A stretch of DNA of 64,000 nt, from the NCBI GenBank assembly GCA_030537635.1, contig JAUNVM010000001.1:42099-106098 (forward strand). The letters are read 5' to 3'. Each line of letters starts with the position of its first letter. Within the stretch, counting starts at the first letter, position 1. Shown here piece after piece: positions 1 through 8,435 of this stretch. The stretch is from Flaviflexus sp. Its GTDB lineage: Bacteria > Actinomycetota > Actinomycetes > Actinomycetales > Actinomycetaceae. The position numbers and the translations under genes are program-made. The notes beneath the pieces were generated by a model. That model had not been told where the DNA came from, did not search any database, and saw nothing but the letters and a program-made list of their open reading frames with translations.

Positions 1-199
1 GGCCGGCCGATTCGGAGAAGGTGACCGGTGCGCCAAGGGCGGCCAGGCTCATTGCACTGGCCCATTCCCAGGGGGAGATGGCGAGTTTGGCGCCGGTGAA
101 CTGGGTGAGACCGCTGAGGACAAAGGCGAGGAGGAGGCTGAGGGCTAGCCCGGCTAGCGGTCCGAGGATGGGAGGGAGCTTACTCCTCGTCGTTGTCAT
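1..199 (-). CDS. Membrane protein, N-terminal fragment (runs off the left edge)
   Basis: Reading leftward from an ATG at 199, 66 codons stay open to the window edge. The peptide starts MTTTRSKLPPILGPLAGLA, continues into a hydrophobic segment (about residues 10-30), then a polar stretch and a second hydrophobic patch, as in a polytopic membrane protein. The start overlaps the end of the upstream PLDc_N-type gene by 20 bp in another frame, which suggests translational coupling. The LPP-then-hydrophobic opening is reminiscent of actinobacterial DUF6350 proteins, but 66 residues are too few to assign a family. No function is proposed. Confidence 0.55.
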   Translation of the reverse strand, partial: MTTTRSKLPPILGPLAGLALSLLLAFVLSGLTQFTGAKLAISPWEWASAMSLAALGAPVTFSESAG

Positions 200-518
200 C
201 ATCCTCGTGCTTGCGCAGCTCACGCTCATAGTGTTGGCGGCGCAGCTCATCGTCGAGGCGGGCGAGGAATTCCGGATCGTCATCAGGGGCAATCGGGCCG
301 GGCCGGGGTGCGCTGCGCCCGGTGGGCCGCGTTGGATCATTAGCCAGGAGGTAGGAGACGGCAAAGATCGCGGAACCGACACCCGGAATAACGATGGTGA
401 AGGCCAGCCAGAGGCCCTTGCGTAGTCCTCCGGGCATCTTCGATTGATCCGCAAGGCTCGCCAAAATAATGCCGTAGATCCACACGGCGATAAACAAGAT
501 GACGGCGACTGCTCTCAC
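180..518 (-). CDS. Small membrane protein with PLDc_N-like domain
   Basis: A 112-residue protein with two membrane helices (about residues 3-22 and 35-58) and a charged C-terminal tail ending in a run of Asp and Glu. The segment between the helices, with PGGLRKGLW followed by IVIPGVG, resembles the phospholipase D nuclease N-terminal (PLDc_N) module, which is a two-helix membrane anchor without catalytic residues. The start is GTG at 518 with no Shine-Dalgarno; a TAATGT hexamer lies 7 nt upstream, so a leaderless mRNA is likely. It is divergent from the DUF4229-type gene across 72 bp. The role is unknown. Confidence 0.75.
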   Translation of the reverse strand: MRAVAVILFIAVWIYGIILASLADQSKMPGGLRKGLWLAFTIVIPGVGSAIFAVSYLLANDPTRPTGRSAPRPGPIAPDDDPEFLARLDDELRRQHYERELRKHEDDDNDEE

Positions 519-590
519 GGCTCATACATTACCCCACCTGTGCGGCCTTTGCCCTATGGCCTTCGCCGCGGGCATAGTAGGCTAAGGTTC
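519..590. promoter_or_regulatory. Divergent promoters, probably leaderless on both sides
   Basis: The 72-bp spacer holds TAATGT (complement of 526-531), 7 nt before the leftward GTG at 518, and TAGGCT (578-583), 7 nt before the rightward GTG at 591. Both fit the TANNNT form of an actinobacterial -10 element. Neither start has an upstream purine-rich ribosome-binding site, so transcription probably begins at or next to the start codon. Confidence 0.5.
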
Positions 591-920
591 GTGCAGATCT
601 TGAAGTTCACGCTCTTGCGCCTCGCCCTCGCGGTCGCCTTTTTCCTTGGCTTCCACTACCTGGGGATGGGCATTCTCCTCGCCATTGCCGCCGGCATCCT
701 CTGTTCGGCGATGGTCTCGTTCATCTTCTTCCCCGGCCAGGGCAATGCGGCTGCCGAGCAACTGCGCACCATCGTTGAAGGGCGTCCCAAGCGGCGCAGG
801 ATCGATGAGATCCAGGAGGAGGTCGAGACGTCAGACCTCGATGATGCTGTCGATCCCGCCACTCCCAACGCCCAGGCGGACGACCGCGGCGGTGTCGAAC
901 CGGGCGAGGATCACCGGTAG
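591..920 (+). CDS. DUF4229-type membrane protein
   Basis: A 110-residue protein: two adjacent membrane helices (about residues 5-21 and 24-46, LKFTLLRLALAVAFFLGF then LLAIAAGILCSAMVSFIFF) followed by a hydrophilic acidic tail. This layout and the LKxTLLRL opening match the actinobacterial DUF4229 family, which is often encoded near menaquinone genes, as here. I chose the GTG at 591 because the coding pattern and family-like start begin there; the frame is open further upstream, but that part looks non-coding. The promoter hexamer TAGGCT ends 7 nt before this GTG. Function unknown. Confidence 0.7.
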   Translation: MQILKFTLLRLALAVAFFLGFHYLGMGILLAIAAGILCSAMVSFIFFPGQGNAAAEQLRTIVEGRPKRRRIDEIQEEVETSDLDDAVDPATPNAQADDRGGVEPGEDHR

Positions 921-1116
921 GAGCATCCGCCGTGCGCGGATATTCCCGTGAGACTCGTTCCGCCCGCCTTTTCTTCTGCCTTCTTTTTCGCTCAGCCCAG
1001 TCCCGTCTATCCGTCCTGGCCAGCAGCCTGCACCGCTATTCCAAGCTGTGGATGTGGGGGTTGGTGCCGGTGAGGCGCTGGTAGCCTGGTGCCTCATCGG
1101 GTGAAGGAGAGCGATC

Positions 1117-1491
1117 GTGGTTGATTTTCGACAGACACAGCCCCCGCTAGATCCCGAGTTGAGCGCGGATGAGCTGTGGCAGCTGGCGAAGGATGATCCC
1201 GCCGTGCACGCGAAGATTGCCCGTCACCCATCCGCGTCGAAGGAGCTGCTGCGCGAGATCGCCGACACCTCGGATGATCGGGGAGCCCGGGCGGCGGCGC
1301 GGGCGGCCCTCGCCCCCGCCCGCAGCCTGCCCGACTGGCAGAAATTCCTCATCATCATTGCCATCTTCACCATCATCGGCGGCATCTTCGCCATGATCGT
1401 CATTCTCACCGGTGACAATGAGGCGGCGGCGAATACTCTCGAATCCGCAGCCTCGGGCGCCACCCGTGCCGTGGCGGGGCTCTTCGGCTAG
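1117..1491 (+). CDS. Tail-anchored protein with a short LRV-like helical domain
   Basis: A 124-residue protein starting at GTG 1117 behind a GAAGGAGA ribosome-binding site. Residues about 15-50 (ADELWQLAKDDPAVHAKIA, then RHPSASKELL) resemble one unit of the variant leucine-rich repeat domain seen in actinobacterial proteins (pattern: ...LAxxxPxxxxxIAxHPxxxxxLLxxLA). An Ala/Arg linker and one membrane helix (about 77-98) follow, then a short Ala/Gly-rich tail. It has no catalytic signature. It may be a membrane-tethered interaction module, but that is inference. Confidence 0.65.
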   Translation: MVDFRQTQPPLDPELSADELWQLAKDDPAVHAKIARHPSASKELLREIADTSDDRGARAAARAALAPARSLPDWQKFLIIIAIFTIIGGIFAMIVILTGDNEAAANTLESAASGATRAVAGLFG

Positions 1492-1573
1492 CGGATCCTC
1501 GACCGTCCGGGCCATCCGCTTCGGACAGCCCTGCGGCGCGGTGCTCAGTCCGGTGCCCAGTGCTGAGTGCGGA

Positions 1574-1604
1574 CCGGTAAAGAGCGTGTCCGGTGAAGAG
1601 TGTG
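1574..1604. repeat. Two imperfect 15-bp direct repeats
   Basis: CCGGTAAAGAGCGTG (1574-1588) is followed by CCGGTGAAGAGTGTG (1590-1604), with two mismatches and a 16-bp period, in the 160-bp gap between the end of the LRV-like gene and the end of menA. No function is evident. Confidence 0.5.
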
Positions 1605-1651
1605 CGTCGAGCCCCGTGAGCACCCGACAAGCGCCCGGTTGGGCACCGCTC

Positions 1652-2515
1652 TTAGAGTGCGAAGAGCAGGATGGCGCCGTAGGCGAGTTCGAGGAAGCCG
1701 GTGTCGCGCAGGACGGGAATGAGCTGGCGGCCCACCCGGCCGGAAAGCGCCCGAGAGGACAGGGACCACCAGGGGATAAGGAGGACCGCGGTGGCCAGGC
1801 ACCAGGGGCTCCAGATGGCGCAGAGAATGGACAGGGCGATGGGGATGGTGATGAACAGAACGTAGGTGACGCGGGCCCGCCGATTGCCCAGGCGCACCGC
1901 GAGGGTCATCTTCCCCACCCGAGCATCCGTCGGAGCGTCCCGGATGTTATTGATCATGAGCACGGCGCAGGCAATGAGGCCGATGCCGATGGCGACGAGC
2001 CAGGCCTGGGTGGACAAGCGTCCAGCCTGGGTCCAGGTGGTGCCGAGGGTGGCGAAGAGGCCGAAGAAGATGAAGACGAAGACCTCGCCGAGGCCAATGT
2101 AGCCGTAGGGAACCTTGCCGCCGGTGTAGTACCAGCCGGCGGCCACGGCAAGCGCCCCGGCAATAATGAGCCACCAGTCCCCGGACAGGGCGACGAGGAT
2201 GATGCCGAGGAGGCAGCCGACGCCGAAGGAGGCGAAAGCGGCGTACTTGACGGTGGCGGGTTTGACCAGGCCGCCGCCGGTGAGGCGGGGCGGGCCGGTG
2301 CGCACCTCGTCGGTGCCTCGCACCCCATCCGAATAATCATTGGCGAAGTTGACTCCCACCTGGAAAGCGAGGGCGACGCCAAGGGCGAGGAGAGCACGGG
2401 GGATGGACAGGCCGCCGAGCTCGTGGGCCGCTCCGGTGCCCGCGAGCACGGGAGCGATAGAGGCGGGGAGAGTGCGCAGTCGCGCGCCCTCCAACCAGTC
2501 AGAAATGCTCGCCAT
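1652..2515 (-). CDS. menA: 1,4-dihydroxy-2-naphthoate polyprenyltransferase
   Basis: A 287-residue polytopic membrane enzyme of the UbiA family. It joins 1,4-dihydroxy-2-naphthoate to a polyprenyl diphosphate, giving demethylmenaquinone. The first Asp-rich Mg-diphosphate motif is NDYSDG at residues 59-64 with a further Asp at 69; the second is NNIRDAPTDARVGK at 189-202. About eight hydrophobic segments surround them, and the length is typical of MenA. It is the last gene of the leftward menB-menE-menA operon and overlaps the end of menE by 17 bp. The prenyl donor is probably made by the synthase encoded after nuoN. Confidence 0.93.
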   Translation of the reverse strand: MASISDWLEGARLRTLPASIAPVLAGTGAAHELGGLSIPRALLALGVALAFQVGVNFANDYSDGVRGTDEVRTGPPRLTGGGLVKPATVKYAAFASFGVGCLLGIILVALSGDWWLIIAGALAVAAGWYYTGGKVPYGYIGLGEVFVFIFFGLFATLGTTWTQAGRLSTQAWLVAIGIGLIACAVLMINNIRDAPTDARVGKMTLAVRLGNRRARVTYVLFITIPIALSILCAIWSPWCLATAVLLIPWWSLSSRALSGRVGRQLIPVLRDTGFLELAYGAILLFAL

Positions 2516-3566
2516 GAACTCTCCACATCTCGGGTAGCTTTCGCCGGTTGAGTTTACCCGAGGCGAGCGTGGGAAACGCGCTCAGGGCGAAGTCGGCGAG
2601 GCAGGCCACACCCTTCGGCGAAAACTCCGGTCCGAGTTGTCTAGCCAGTGGGCGAATACGTTCCTTGTCTTCGCATTTCTCGGTGAGAATGACGAGGGCC
2701 TGTCCCCATTCCGGGTGGGGAACGCCAAAGGCGACGGCGTGAATACCGGCGGCGGCGAGATGGTTTTCGACCGCGGCCGGCATAATCGTGAGGCCGCCGG
2801 TGGTGATGGCGTCATCAAGCCGGCCGAGCACCGTGAGGCGGCCGCCTTCCCACCGTCCGGCGTCATTGGTTTCCAGCCGCCCGGCAAAGTCCTCCCCGCC
2901 GCAGTAGCCGCTGGCAACCTGCGGCCCGGTGATGATGATGCGGGAGTCGGCGAGGGTGATGTGGGCGGAGCCGATGGGTGTTCCGTCGTAGACGCAGCCC
3001 CCGCACGTCTCGGTCATCCCATACGTCGTCACGAGGGTGAGTCCGGCCGCCCTGCCCCGCTCCAGCAGCTCGGCCGGGCAGGCCTGGCCGCCGACGAGAA
3101 TGGCGCGGGCGGCGGTGAGCGAGTCGGTGACCGCGGGATCGGCAAGCGCCCGGCGCAACTGGGTGGGCACGAGGGAGAGGTAGGCGCCGGTTGGCACGGA
3201 ATCGCCGAGACGGAAGGGAATGGGTTCGGTGCCGGCGAGCACCGACCGCAGAACGGTCTGGGCGCCCGCGATGTGCTCGATGGGAAGACAGGTGAGCCAG
3301 GGCCCCTCCCCGCCGAGCGCCTCATGGGTGGCGGCGGTGGAGGCCCTGATCTGATCCCAGGTGATCTCGACGAGCTTGCCCGCGGACGTCGATCCGGAGG
3401 TGCGGATGAGAACGGCGGTGTCCGCGCGGATCTGGCCCGGTGCCGGGCCCCGGGTGCCCGGGGCGTCGAGCAGGATCGGCTCGCCACCGCCGGCGAGACT
3501 GGTGTGGGCGGCCTCGGCGAAGGCGCGAATCTCGGGTGTTCCCACCCCGCCGGTCAGGCGGATCAC
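2499..3566 (-). CDS. menE: o-Succinylbenzoate-CoA ligase
   Basis: A 355-residue adenylate-forming enzyme that activates o-succinylbenzoate as its CoA thioester for MenB. The ATP-binding P-loop is RTSGSTSAGK near residues 55-64; TYGMTETCGG is the usual aromatic-G-x-T-E motif; GKLNRRKL near the C-terminus carries the conserved lysine. It is shorter than classical acyl-CoA synthetases (around 450-500 aa), as is common for actinobacterial MenE. The GTG start (3564-3566) overlaps the menB stop as GTGA, and its end overlaps the menA start, so the three genes are translationally coupled. Confidence 0.92.
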   Translation of the reverse strand: MIRLTGGVGTPEIRAFAEAAHTSLAGGGEPILLDAPGTRGPAPGQIRADTAVLIRTSGSTSAGKLVEITWDQIRASTAATHEALGGEGPWLTCLPIEHIAGAQTVLRSVLAGTEPIPFRLGDSVPTGAYLSLVPTQLRRALADPAVTDSLTAARAILVGGQACPAELLERGRAAGLTLVTTYGMTETCGGCVYDGTPIGSAHITLADSRIIITGPQVASGYCGGEDFAGRLETNDAGRWEGGRLTVLGRLDDAITTGGLTIMPAAVENHLAAAGIHAVAFGVPHPEWGQALVILTEKCEDKERIRPLARQLGPEFSPKGVACLADFALSAFPTLASGKLNRRKLPEMWRVHGEHF

Positions 3567-4531
3567 GAGTAGAAGGGGAAGCCGGACCAGTCGGGAGCCC
3601 GCTTGGTGAGGAACGCATCGCGGCCCTCGCGCGCCTCCTCGGTCATGTAGGCGAGGCGGGTGGCCTCACCGGCGAACACCTGCTGTCCCGCCAGCCCATC
3701 ATCGGCCAGATTGAAGGCGAATTTGAGCATGCGGACGGCCTGGGGAGACTTGCCGAGAATGGTGTGCGCCCACTCCAGGGCCGTTTCCTCGAGGAGGGCG
3801 TGGGGGACCGCCTTGTTGATGACGCCCCAGCGTTCGGCCTCCTCGGCCGAATACTCGCTCGCGAGCAGGAAGATTTCCCGGGCCCGCTTGTCCCCGCACT
3901 GGCGGGCGAGCAGGGCCGAGCCATATCCGGCATCGAAACTGCCCACGTCGGCATCCGTCTGCTTGAACCGGGCATGCTCGAGGGAGGCGATGGACAGGTC
4001 GCACACCACGTTGAGAGAGTGTCCGCCGCCGGCCGCCCACCCGGAGATCGCGCCGATGACAATCTTCGGCATGGTGCGAATAAGGCGTTGGACCTCGAGG
4101 ATGTGCAGGCGCCCGGAGGCAGAGGGGACCAGCACATCGGGATCGGCCGCCTCACCATCCTCGGTGCTTGCCTGCCCGGCGGAGTACCGGTAGCCGTCCT
4201 TGCCTCGGGCGCGCTGATCGCCCCCGGAGCAGAATCCCCATCCGCCATCCTTCCTGCTCGGACCGTTGCCGGTGAGGATGATGACGCCAACGCCGGGGGA
4301 GAGGCGGGCATGATCGAGCGCGGCGGCCAGCTCATCGACCGTTTCGGGCCGAAACGCGTTGCGCACCTCGGGCCGGTCGAAGGCGATGCGGACGATGGGC
4401 AGGTCCTCGCTGCGATCCTCGCTCACCGCCCGGTGGTAGGTGATGTCGGTGAAATCCAGGCCGCGTACCTCGCGCCAGCGCGCCGGATCGAAAATCTCGG
4501 AGACCTTGCTTGGAAGGGGGGCTGTGCTCAT
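3563..4531 (-). CDS. menB: 1,4-dihydroxy-2-naphthoyl-CoA synthase
   Basis: A 322-residue crotonase-fold enzyme that cyclises o-succinylbenzoyl-CoA to DHNA-CoA. Family features are IAFDRPEVRNAFRPETVDEL, an oxyanion-hole region GNGPSRKDGGWGFCSGGDQR, and ISGWAAGGGHSLNVVCDLSI, followed by the FKQTDADVGSFDAGYGSALL stretch specific to MenB. The N-terminus is somewhat longer than in E. coli MenB, as in other actinobacteria. It is first in the leftward operon. There is no Shine-Dalgarno; a CACAAT hexamer ends 6 nt before the ATG at 4531, suggesting a leaderless mRNA. Confidence 0.95.
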   Translation of the reverse strand: MSTAPLPSKVSEIFDPARWREVRGLDFTDITYHRAVSEDRSEDLPIVRIAFDRPEVRNAFRPETVDELAAALDHARLSPGVGVIILTGNGPSRKDGGWGFCSGGDQRARGKDGYRYSAGQASTEDGEAADPDVLVPSASGRLHILEVQRLIRTMPKIVIGAISGWAAGGGHSLNVVCDLSIASLEHARFKQTDADVGSFDAGYGSALLARQCGDKRAREIFLLASEYSAEEAERWGVINKAVPHALLEETALEWAHTILGKSPQAVRMLKFAFNLADDGLAGQQVFAGEATRLAYMTEEAREGRDAFLTKRAPDWSGFPFYS

Positions 4532-4559
4532 AGGGCCATTGTGCCACTAGGCTGGTGGC
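4532..4559. promoter_or_regulatory. 28-bp divergent promoter between menB and menC
   Basis: Only 28 bp separate the two ATG codons. Rightward, TAGGCT (4548-4553) ends 6 nt before the menC ATG. Leftward, CACAAT (complement of 4538-4543) ends 6 nt before the menB ATG. That is the usual distance from a -10 box to +1, so both transcripts would start at the A of the start codon. The -35 region of each promoter must lie inside the opposite gene's 5' end. Confidence 0.6.
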
Positions 4560-5546
4560 ATGCCTACGACAACCTTCCCGCTCCCTTTTCGCGTCTACTC
4601 CACGGAGCTAACCACAAGGTTTCGGGGATTGAACCGCCGCGACGGGGTGCTCATCCAGGGCCCGGCCGGATGGGCGGAGGTGTCCCCCTTCTGGGACTAC
4701 GACATTGCCTACTCCGCCACCTGGCTCGCCGCCGCCCTTGAATCGGCCTGCCTGGACTATCCCGCCCCGCTCATCGACACCGTGCCCATCAACGTCACCG
4801 TCCCGGCCACCGATCCGGCCCGTGCGCAGGAGATCGCCACCGCCGGGGCGCACTGCCCGGCCGCGAAGATCAAGGTGGCCGAGGCCGGCCAGAGTATCGA
4901 TGATGATCTCGATCGCATCGCCGCCGTCCGCGAGGTCTTCCCGGGCACCATTCGCATTGACGCCAATGGCGGATGGGACGAGGACACCGCCACTCGCGTC
5001 CTACCGAAGCTGGACCGGGCGGCCGGCGGGCTCGACTACTGCGAGCAGCCGGTGCCCGATGTTGCCGCCCTCGCCCGGGTGCGCCGCGCCGTCGACGTGC
5101 CCATTGCCGCCGATGAGTCCATCCGCCGGGCCGAAGATCCCTACGAGGTGGCCCGCCTCGATGCCGCCGATCTTATCATCGGCAAGGTTCAGCCGCTCGG
5201 CGGAATCCGCGCCTGTCTACGTCTCATCGAGGATATTGGCCTACCCATCGTTGTCTCATCGGCCCTCGAATCCTCCGTCGGCATCGCGGCCGGGGTCGCG
5301 CTCGCGGCCGCGCTTGGCACGGAGCGTGCCTGCGGCCTGGGCACCATCTCCCTCTTCACGCGGGACGTCACCTCCACCCCGCTGCTTCCCCACCGGGGCC
5401 ACCTTGCCCCGGGTCGGGTCATTCCCGATGAGATTCCGCCCGCTCCGGCAGATATCGAACGGGCCTGGACCGAGCGCCTCGAGGCCATGTGGGCCCACCT
5501 TCAGGCGCGCACCAATATTTCCGAGCTCACGGGAGGTGCGCTGTGA
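4560..5546 (+). CDS. menC: o-Succinylbenzoate synthase
   Basis: A 328-residue enolase-superfamily enzyme that dehydrates SHCHC to o-succinylbenzoate. The barrel residues are visible: KIK at 103-105 (catalytic Lys), metal ligands in DANGGW (Asp134), CEQP (Glu162) and ADESIR (Asp185/Glu186), and the second lysine in GKVQPLGG (Lys209). It starts a rightward pair with menD, whose start overlaps its stop, and faces menB across a 28-bp divergent promoter. No ribosome-binding site precedes the ATG, consistent with leaderless translation. Confidence 0.93.
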   Translation: MPTTTFPLPFRVYSTELTTRFRGLNRRDGVLIQGPAGWAEVSPFWDYDIAYSATWLAAALESACLDYPAPLIDTVPINVTVPATDPARAQEIATAGAHCPAAKIKVAEAGQSIDDDLDRIAAVREVFPGTIRIDANGGWDEDTATRVLPKLDRAAGGLDYCEQPVPDVAALARVRRAVDVPIAADESIRRAEDPYEVARLDAADLIIGKVQPLGGIRACLRLIEDIGLPIVVSSALESSVGIAAGVALAAALGTERACGLGTISLFTRDVTSTPLLPHRGHLAPGRVIPDEIPPAPADIERAWTERLEAMWAHLQARTNISELTGGAL

Positions 5547-7129
5547 TGGCGGTTGCCACGATCTTCACCGAACTCCTGGCCGCCGGGGTGCGCACCGTCG
5601 TGCTTGCCCCCGGCTCACGCAGTGCCCCGCTCGCCTACGGGGCGGCCGAGCTGGAGCGGGCCGGCGCGATTGATCTGCGGGTGGAAACCGATGAGCGGGC
5701 GGCCGGCTTCACCGCGCTCGGCGAGGCAAAAGCGAGCGGCCGGCCCGCGGTGGTTATCACCACCTCGGGAACCGCGGTCGCCAATCTTCACCCGGCCATG
5801 GCCGAGGCCTTCCACTCCGCGATCCCCCTCATCGCGCTCACCGCCGACCGTCCGGCCGCCCTGCGCGGCACCGGCGCCAATCAAACCACCTGGCAGCCCG
5901 GAATGCTCGGCCCGGCGCTGGCCGGTGAGCTCGACGTGTCGGCCGAGGATCTCGACGCCACGCAGCTGCGCCTCGCCCTGGGAAAGACGGCTTTCGGCCC
6001 GGTCCACCTCAACGTGTCCTTCGCCGAGCCGCTGCACCCGTCGGGGCCCATCTTTGCCGAGATTCCAGTCGCGGCAGATCCGCCCGCAGTGGCCGATGAG
6101 CCGGCTGGTGAGGAGCTGGATGGGCGGCGCACCGTCATCATTGCCGGGCCCCGCTCCCCGCGCGCCCCGCGCAGGAATATGCCGGCCGGCATTCCCATCT
6201 TTGCCGAGCCGGCCGCCGATGAACGCCACCTTCCCCAGGCGGTTCCCGCCAGTCGGATCGTCGCCGACGCCATGTGGCCCGATATCGAGCGGGTCATCAT
6301 CTCCGGTCATCCCACCCTCTCCCGGCCCATCACCCGGCTCATGAGCCGGGACGACATCGAGGTGCTGGCCCTGGACGATATGCCGGGTCCGACAAATCCG
6401 GGGCGGGTGGCCACGATTCTTGGCGCCATGCCCCAGCTCGCCGCGGACGACGACTTCCTGGAGCGCTGCCTTGCGGCCGGCCGGGCGGCGAGCCAGGCCG
6501 GGCGACAGGAGGTTGCCACCCGCTTCGATCCGCTCGCGGCGGCGCGCGTCGTGGCCGATTCCTCCGGCACCTGGTTCCTCGGCGCCTCCAATGTCATCCG
6601 GGACGTCGACCTGCTCGCCGAAAATCCGGACGCCACCTTCCATGCCAGCCGCGGCCTCGCCGGCATCGACGGCACCATTGCCACCGCCCGGGGTATGGCC
6701 AGAAGCGGACCCGTGCGCGCGGCCATGGGAGATCTCACGTTCTTCCACGATGCCTCCTCCCTGCTGCCCACGGCTGGCCAGGCCGAACCCGAGCTCGACC
6801 TCCTCGTCATCGACGATGGTGGGGGCGGCATCTTTGCCTCCCTTGAGCACGGTCAAGAGCGCTACGCCGACGTCTTTGACCGGGTGTTCCGCACCCGCCG
6901 AAACGGCGATATTGCGGGGCTTGGCCGGGCCGCTGGATGGCAGGTGGAAATCCCCTCGGGTGAGGACGAGCTCGCCGACATACTGTCCGCCCCGCCCGCC
7001 CACCGGCTCATCCTCGTGTCCTTTGACGAGGACACGGCGGTGGTTCGCGCCCGCCGGGAGCGGGTCACCGAGGCCATGACAGAGGCGGCCGCCCGAGTGG
7101 CGGGCACGTCAGCATCCAGCGCGTCTTAA
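5546..7129 (+). CDS. menD: SEPHCHC synthase (thiamine diphosphate enzyme)
   Basis: A 527-residue ThDP-dependent enzyme that condenses isochorismate with 2-oxoglutarate and releases CO2. The N-terminal pyrimidine-binding part has APGSRSAPLA and ETDERAAGF (catalytic Glu near residue 50); the C-terminal diphosphate-binding part has VIDDGGGGIFASLEH. The menC stop codon provides the A of this ATG (TGATG). A GTG three bases upstream is the other possible start; GGGAGG at 5531-5536 serves either. The 2-oxoglutarate cosubstrate is also the substrate of Kgd encoded later in the window. Confidence 0.95.
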   Translation: MAVATIFTELLAAGVRTVVLAPGSRSAPLAYGAAELERAGAIDLRVETDERAAGFTALGEAKASGRPAVVITTSGTAVANLHPAMAEAFHSAIPLIALTADRPAALRGTGANQTTWQPGMLGPALAGELDVSAEDLDATQLRLALGKTAFGPVHLNVSFAEPLHPSGPIFAEIPVAADPPAVADEPAGEELDGRRTVIIAGPRSPRAPRRNMPAGIPIFAEPAADERHLPQAVPASRIVADAMWPDIERVIISGHPTLSRPITRLMSRDDIEVLALDDMPGPTNPGRVATILGAMPQLAADDDFLERCLAAGRAASQAGRQEVATRFDPLAAARVVADSSGTWFLGASNVIRDVDLLAENPDATFHASRGLAGIDGTIATARGMARSGPVRAAMGDLTFFHDASSLLPTAGQAEPELDLLVIDDGGGGIFASLEHGQERYADVFDRVFRTRRNGDIAGLGRAAGWQVEIPSGEDELADILSAPPAHRLILVSFDEDTAVVRARRERVTEAMTEAAARVAGTSASSAS

Positions 7130-7220
7130 GACTTCGCCCAGATCTTGGCCAGCAGACGGGTGTTACATACTGGCGAATGAGTTTTATCCAGCAGTTATGC
7201 GGATGAGTGAAGGAGACACC

Positions 7221-8435
7221 ATGACTTCGACCTGGAGCGGGCCCGAACCGCAGGACACCTACCCGAATCAGTCCGGATTCGCCGGTCCTGCCGAGCATCC
7301 GGCCCACCGGCAGGCCCCGGCCAAGCGCCGTTCACTTGGCCCCGTCCTTGCCCTCGCCCTGGTGTCCGGACTCGTTGGCGGTGCCGGGGGAGCGGGAATC
7401 ACCTACGGCCTCATGGATGAGGGCTCCCAGGTGGCTGAGCGCACCGAGGCCGGCTCAAATGGCTCCGCCGAGGGAACCGAGAACACGGCCGCCCCGGCAT
7501 CGGCCCCCTCCGGGGTGGACTGGGCGAAGATCACCGAGCAGGTCCAGCCCTCCGTCGTTGCCATCGAGGCTGCCAGCGCCACCGAGGGACACGCCGGCTC
7601 CGGCGTCATCATCGACAAGGCGGGCTACGTGCTCACCAATCATCACGTCATTGCCGGCACCGAGGACATTCACGTCACCCTGTCCACCGGGCAGATCGTC
7701 TCGGCCACCCTCGTTGGTTCCGATCCCTCCACCGATCTTGCGGTGCTCAAGCTTGCCGACACGAAGGGAATTTCGCCGGCTACCTTCGGCTCGTCCGCCT
7801 CCCTCGTGGTCGGCCAGCCGGTGGTCGCGGTTGGCAATCCGCTCGGCCTGTCCCAGACCGTTACCACGGGCATCATCTCCGCCCTCGACCGCCCGGTGGT
7901 CACCAAGCGGAAGGCCGGGGATCCCGATCCGGTCATCACCAACGCCATCCAGATCGATGCCGCCATCAACCCCGGTAACTCCGGCGGCCCGCTGTTCGAT
8001 GCGCAGGGCAAGGTCATTGGCATCAACTCCTCGATCGCCTCGATTTCCGAGGGTGACGTGGCCGGATCCATCGGCTTGGGCTTTGCCATTCCCATCGATC
8101 TGGCCAAGCGGATTGCCACCGACATCATCGATACCGGCACCGTCTCCCACGCCTTCGTGGGCGTATCCACCCGCTCCGAGGTCGTCACGGTGGATGGCGA
8201 AAGCCGGGTGGCCGCCGTCATCGGCGAGGTTGTTCCGGGATCCCCGGCCGATAAGGCGGGCCTGCGCGAGGGCGATGCCATCACCGCCATTGATGACGAT
8301 GAGGTGGTGTCCAACACCTCCCTCACCGGCTACGTGCGCCAGCACGCCCCGGGCGAGACGGTCACGCTCTCGATCGTGCGCGATGGTTCCGCCACCACGG
8401 TGGATCTCACCCTCGAATCCCGCGAGGCCATCTAG
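7221..8435 (+). CDS. HtrA/DegP-like membrane-anchored serine protease
   Basis: A 404-residue protein with a Pro-rich cytoplasmic N-terminus, one membrane anchor (about residues 39-64), a linker, an S1C trypsin-like domain and a C-terminal PDZ domain (from about residue 320, GSPADKAGLREGDAI). The triad is His142 (TNHHVIAG), Asp172 (SDPSTDLAVLKL) and Ser254 (GNSGGPLF), so it should be active outside the membrane in envelope protein quality control. The start is the ATG at 7221, preceded by GAAGGAGA; an in-frame ATG 24 nt upstream lacks a good site. Its stop overlaps the stop of the convergent gene by 4 bp. Confidence 0.92.
   Translation: MTSTWSGPEPQDTYPNQSGFAGPAEHPAHRQAPAKRRSLGPVLALALVSGLVGGAGGAGITYGLMDEGSQVAERTEAGSNGSAEGTENTAAPASAPSGVDWAKITEQVQPSVVAIEAASATEGHAGSGVIIDKAGYVLTNHHVIAGTEDIHVTLSTGQIVSATLVGSDPSTDLAVLKLADTKGISPATFGSSASLVVGQPVVAVGNPLGLSQTVTTGIISALDRPVVTKRKAGDPDPVITNAIQIDAAINPGNSGGPLFDAQGKVIGINSSIASISEGDVAGSIGLGFAIPIDLAKRIATDIIDTGTVSHAFVGVSTRSEVVTVDGESRVAAVIGEVVPGSPADKAGLREGDAITAIDDDEVVSNTSLTGYVRQHAPGETVTLSIVRDGSATTVDLTLESREAI

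Noticed and set aside
1412..2551. Plus-strand open frame opposite menA
   Set aside because: menA has both Asp-rich motifs in the correct frame on the minus strand; the plus-strand product is Gly/Glu-rich low-complexity sequence.
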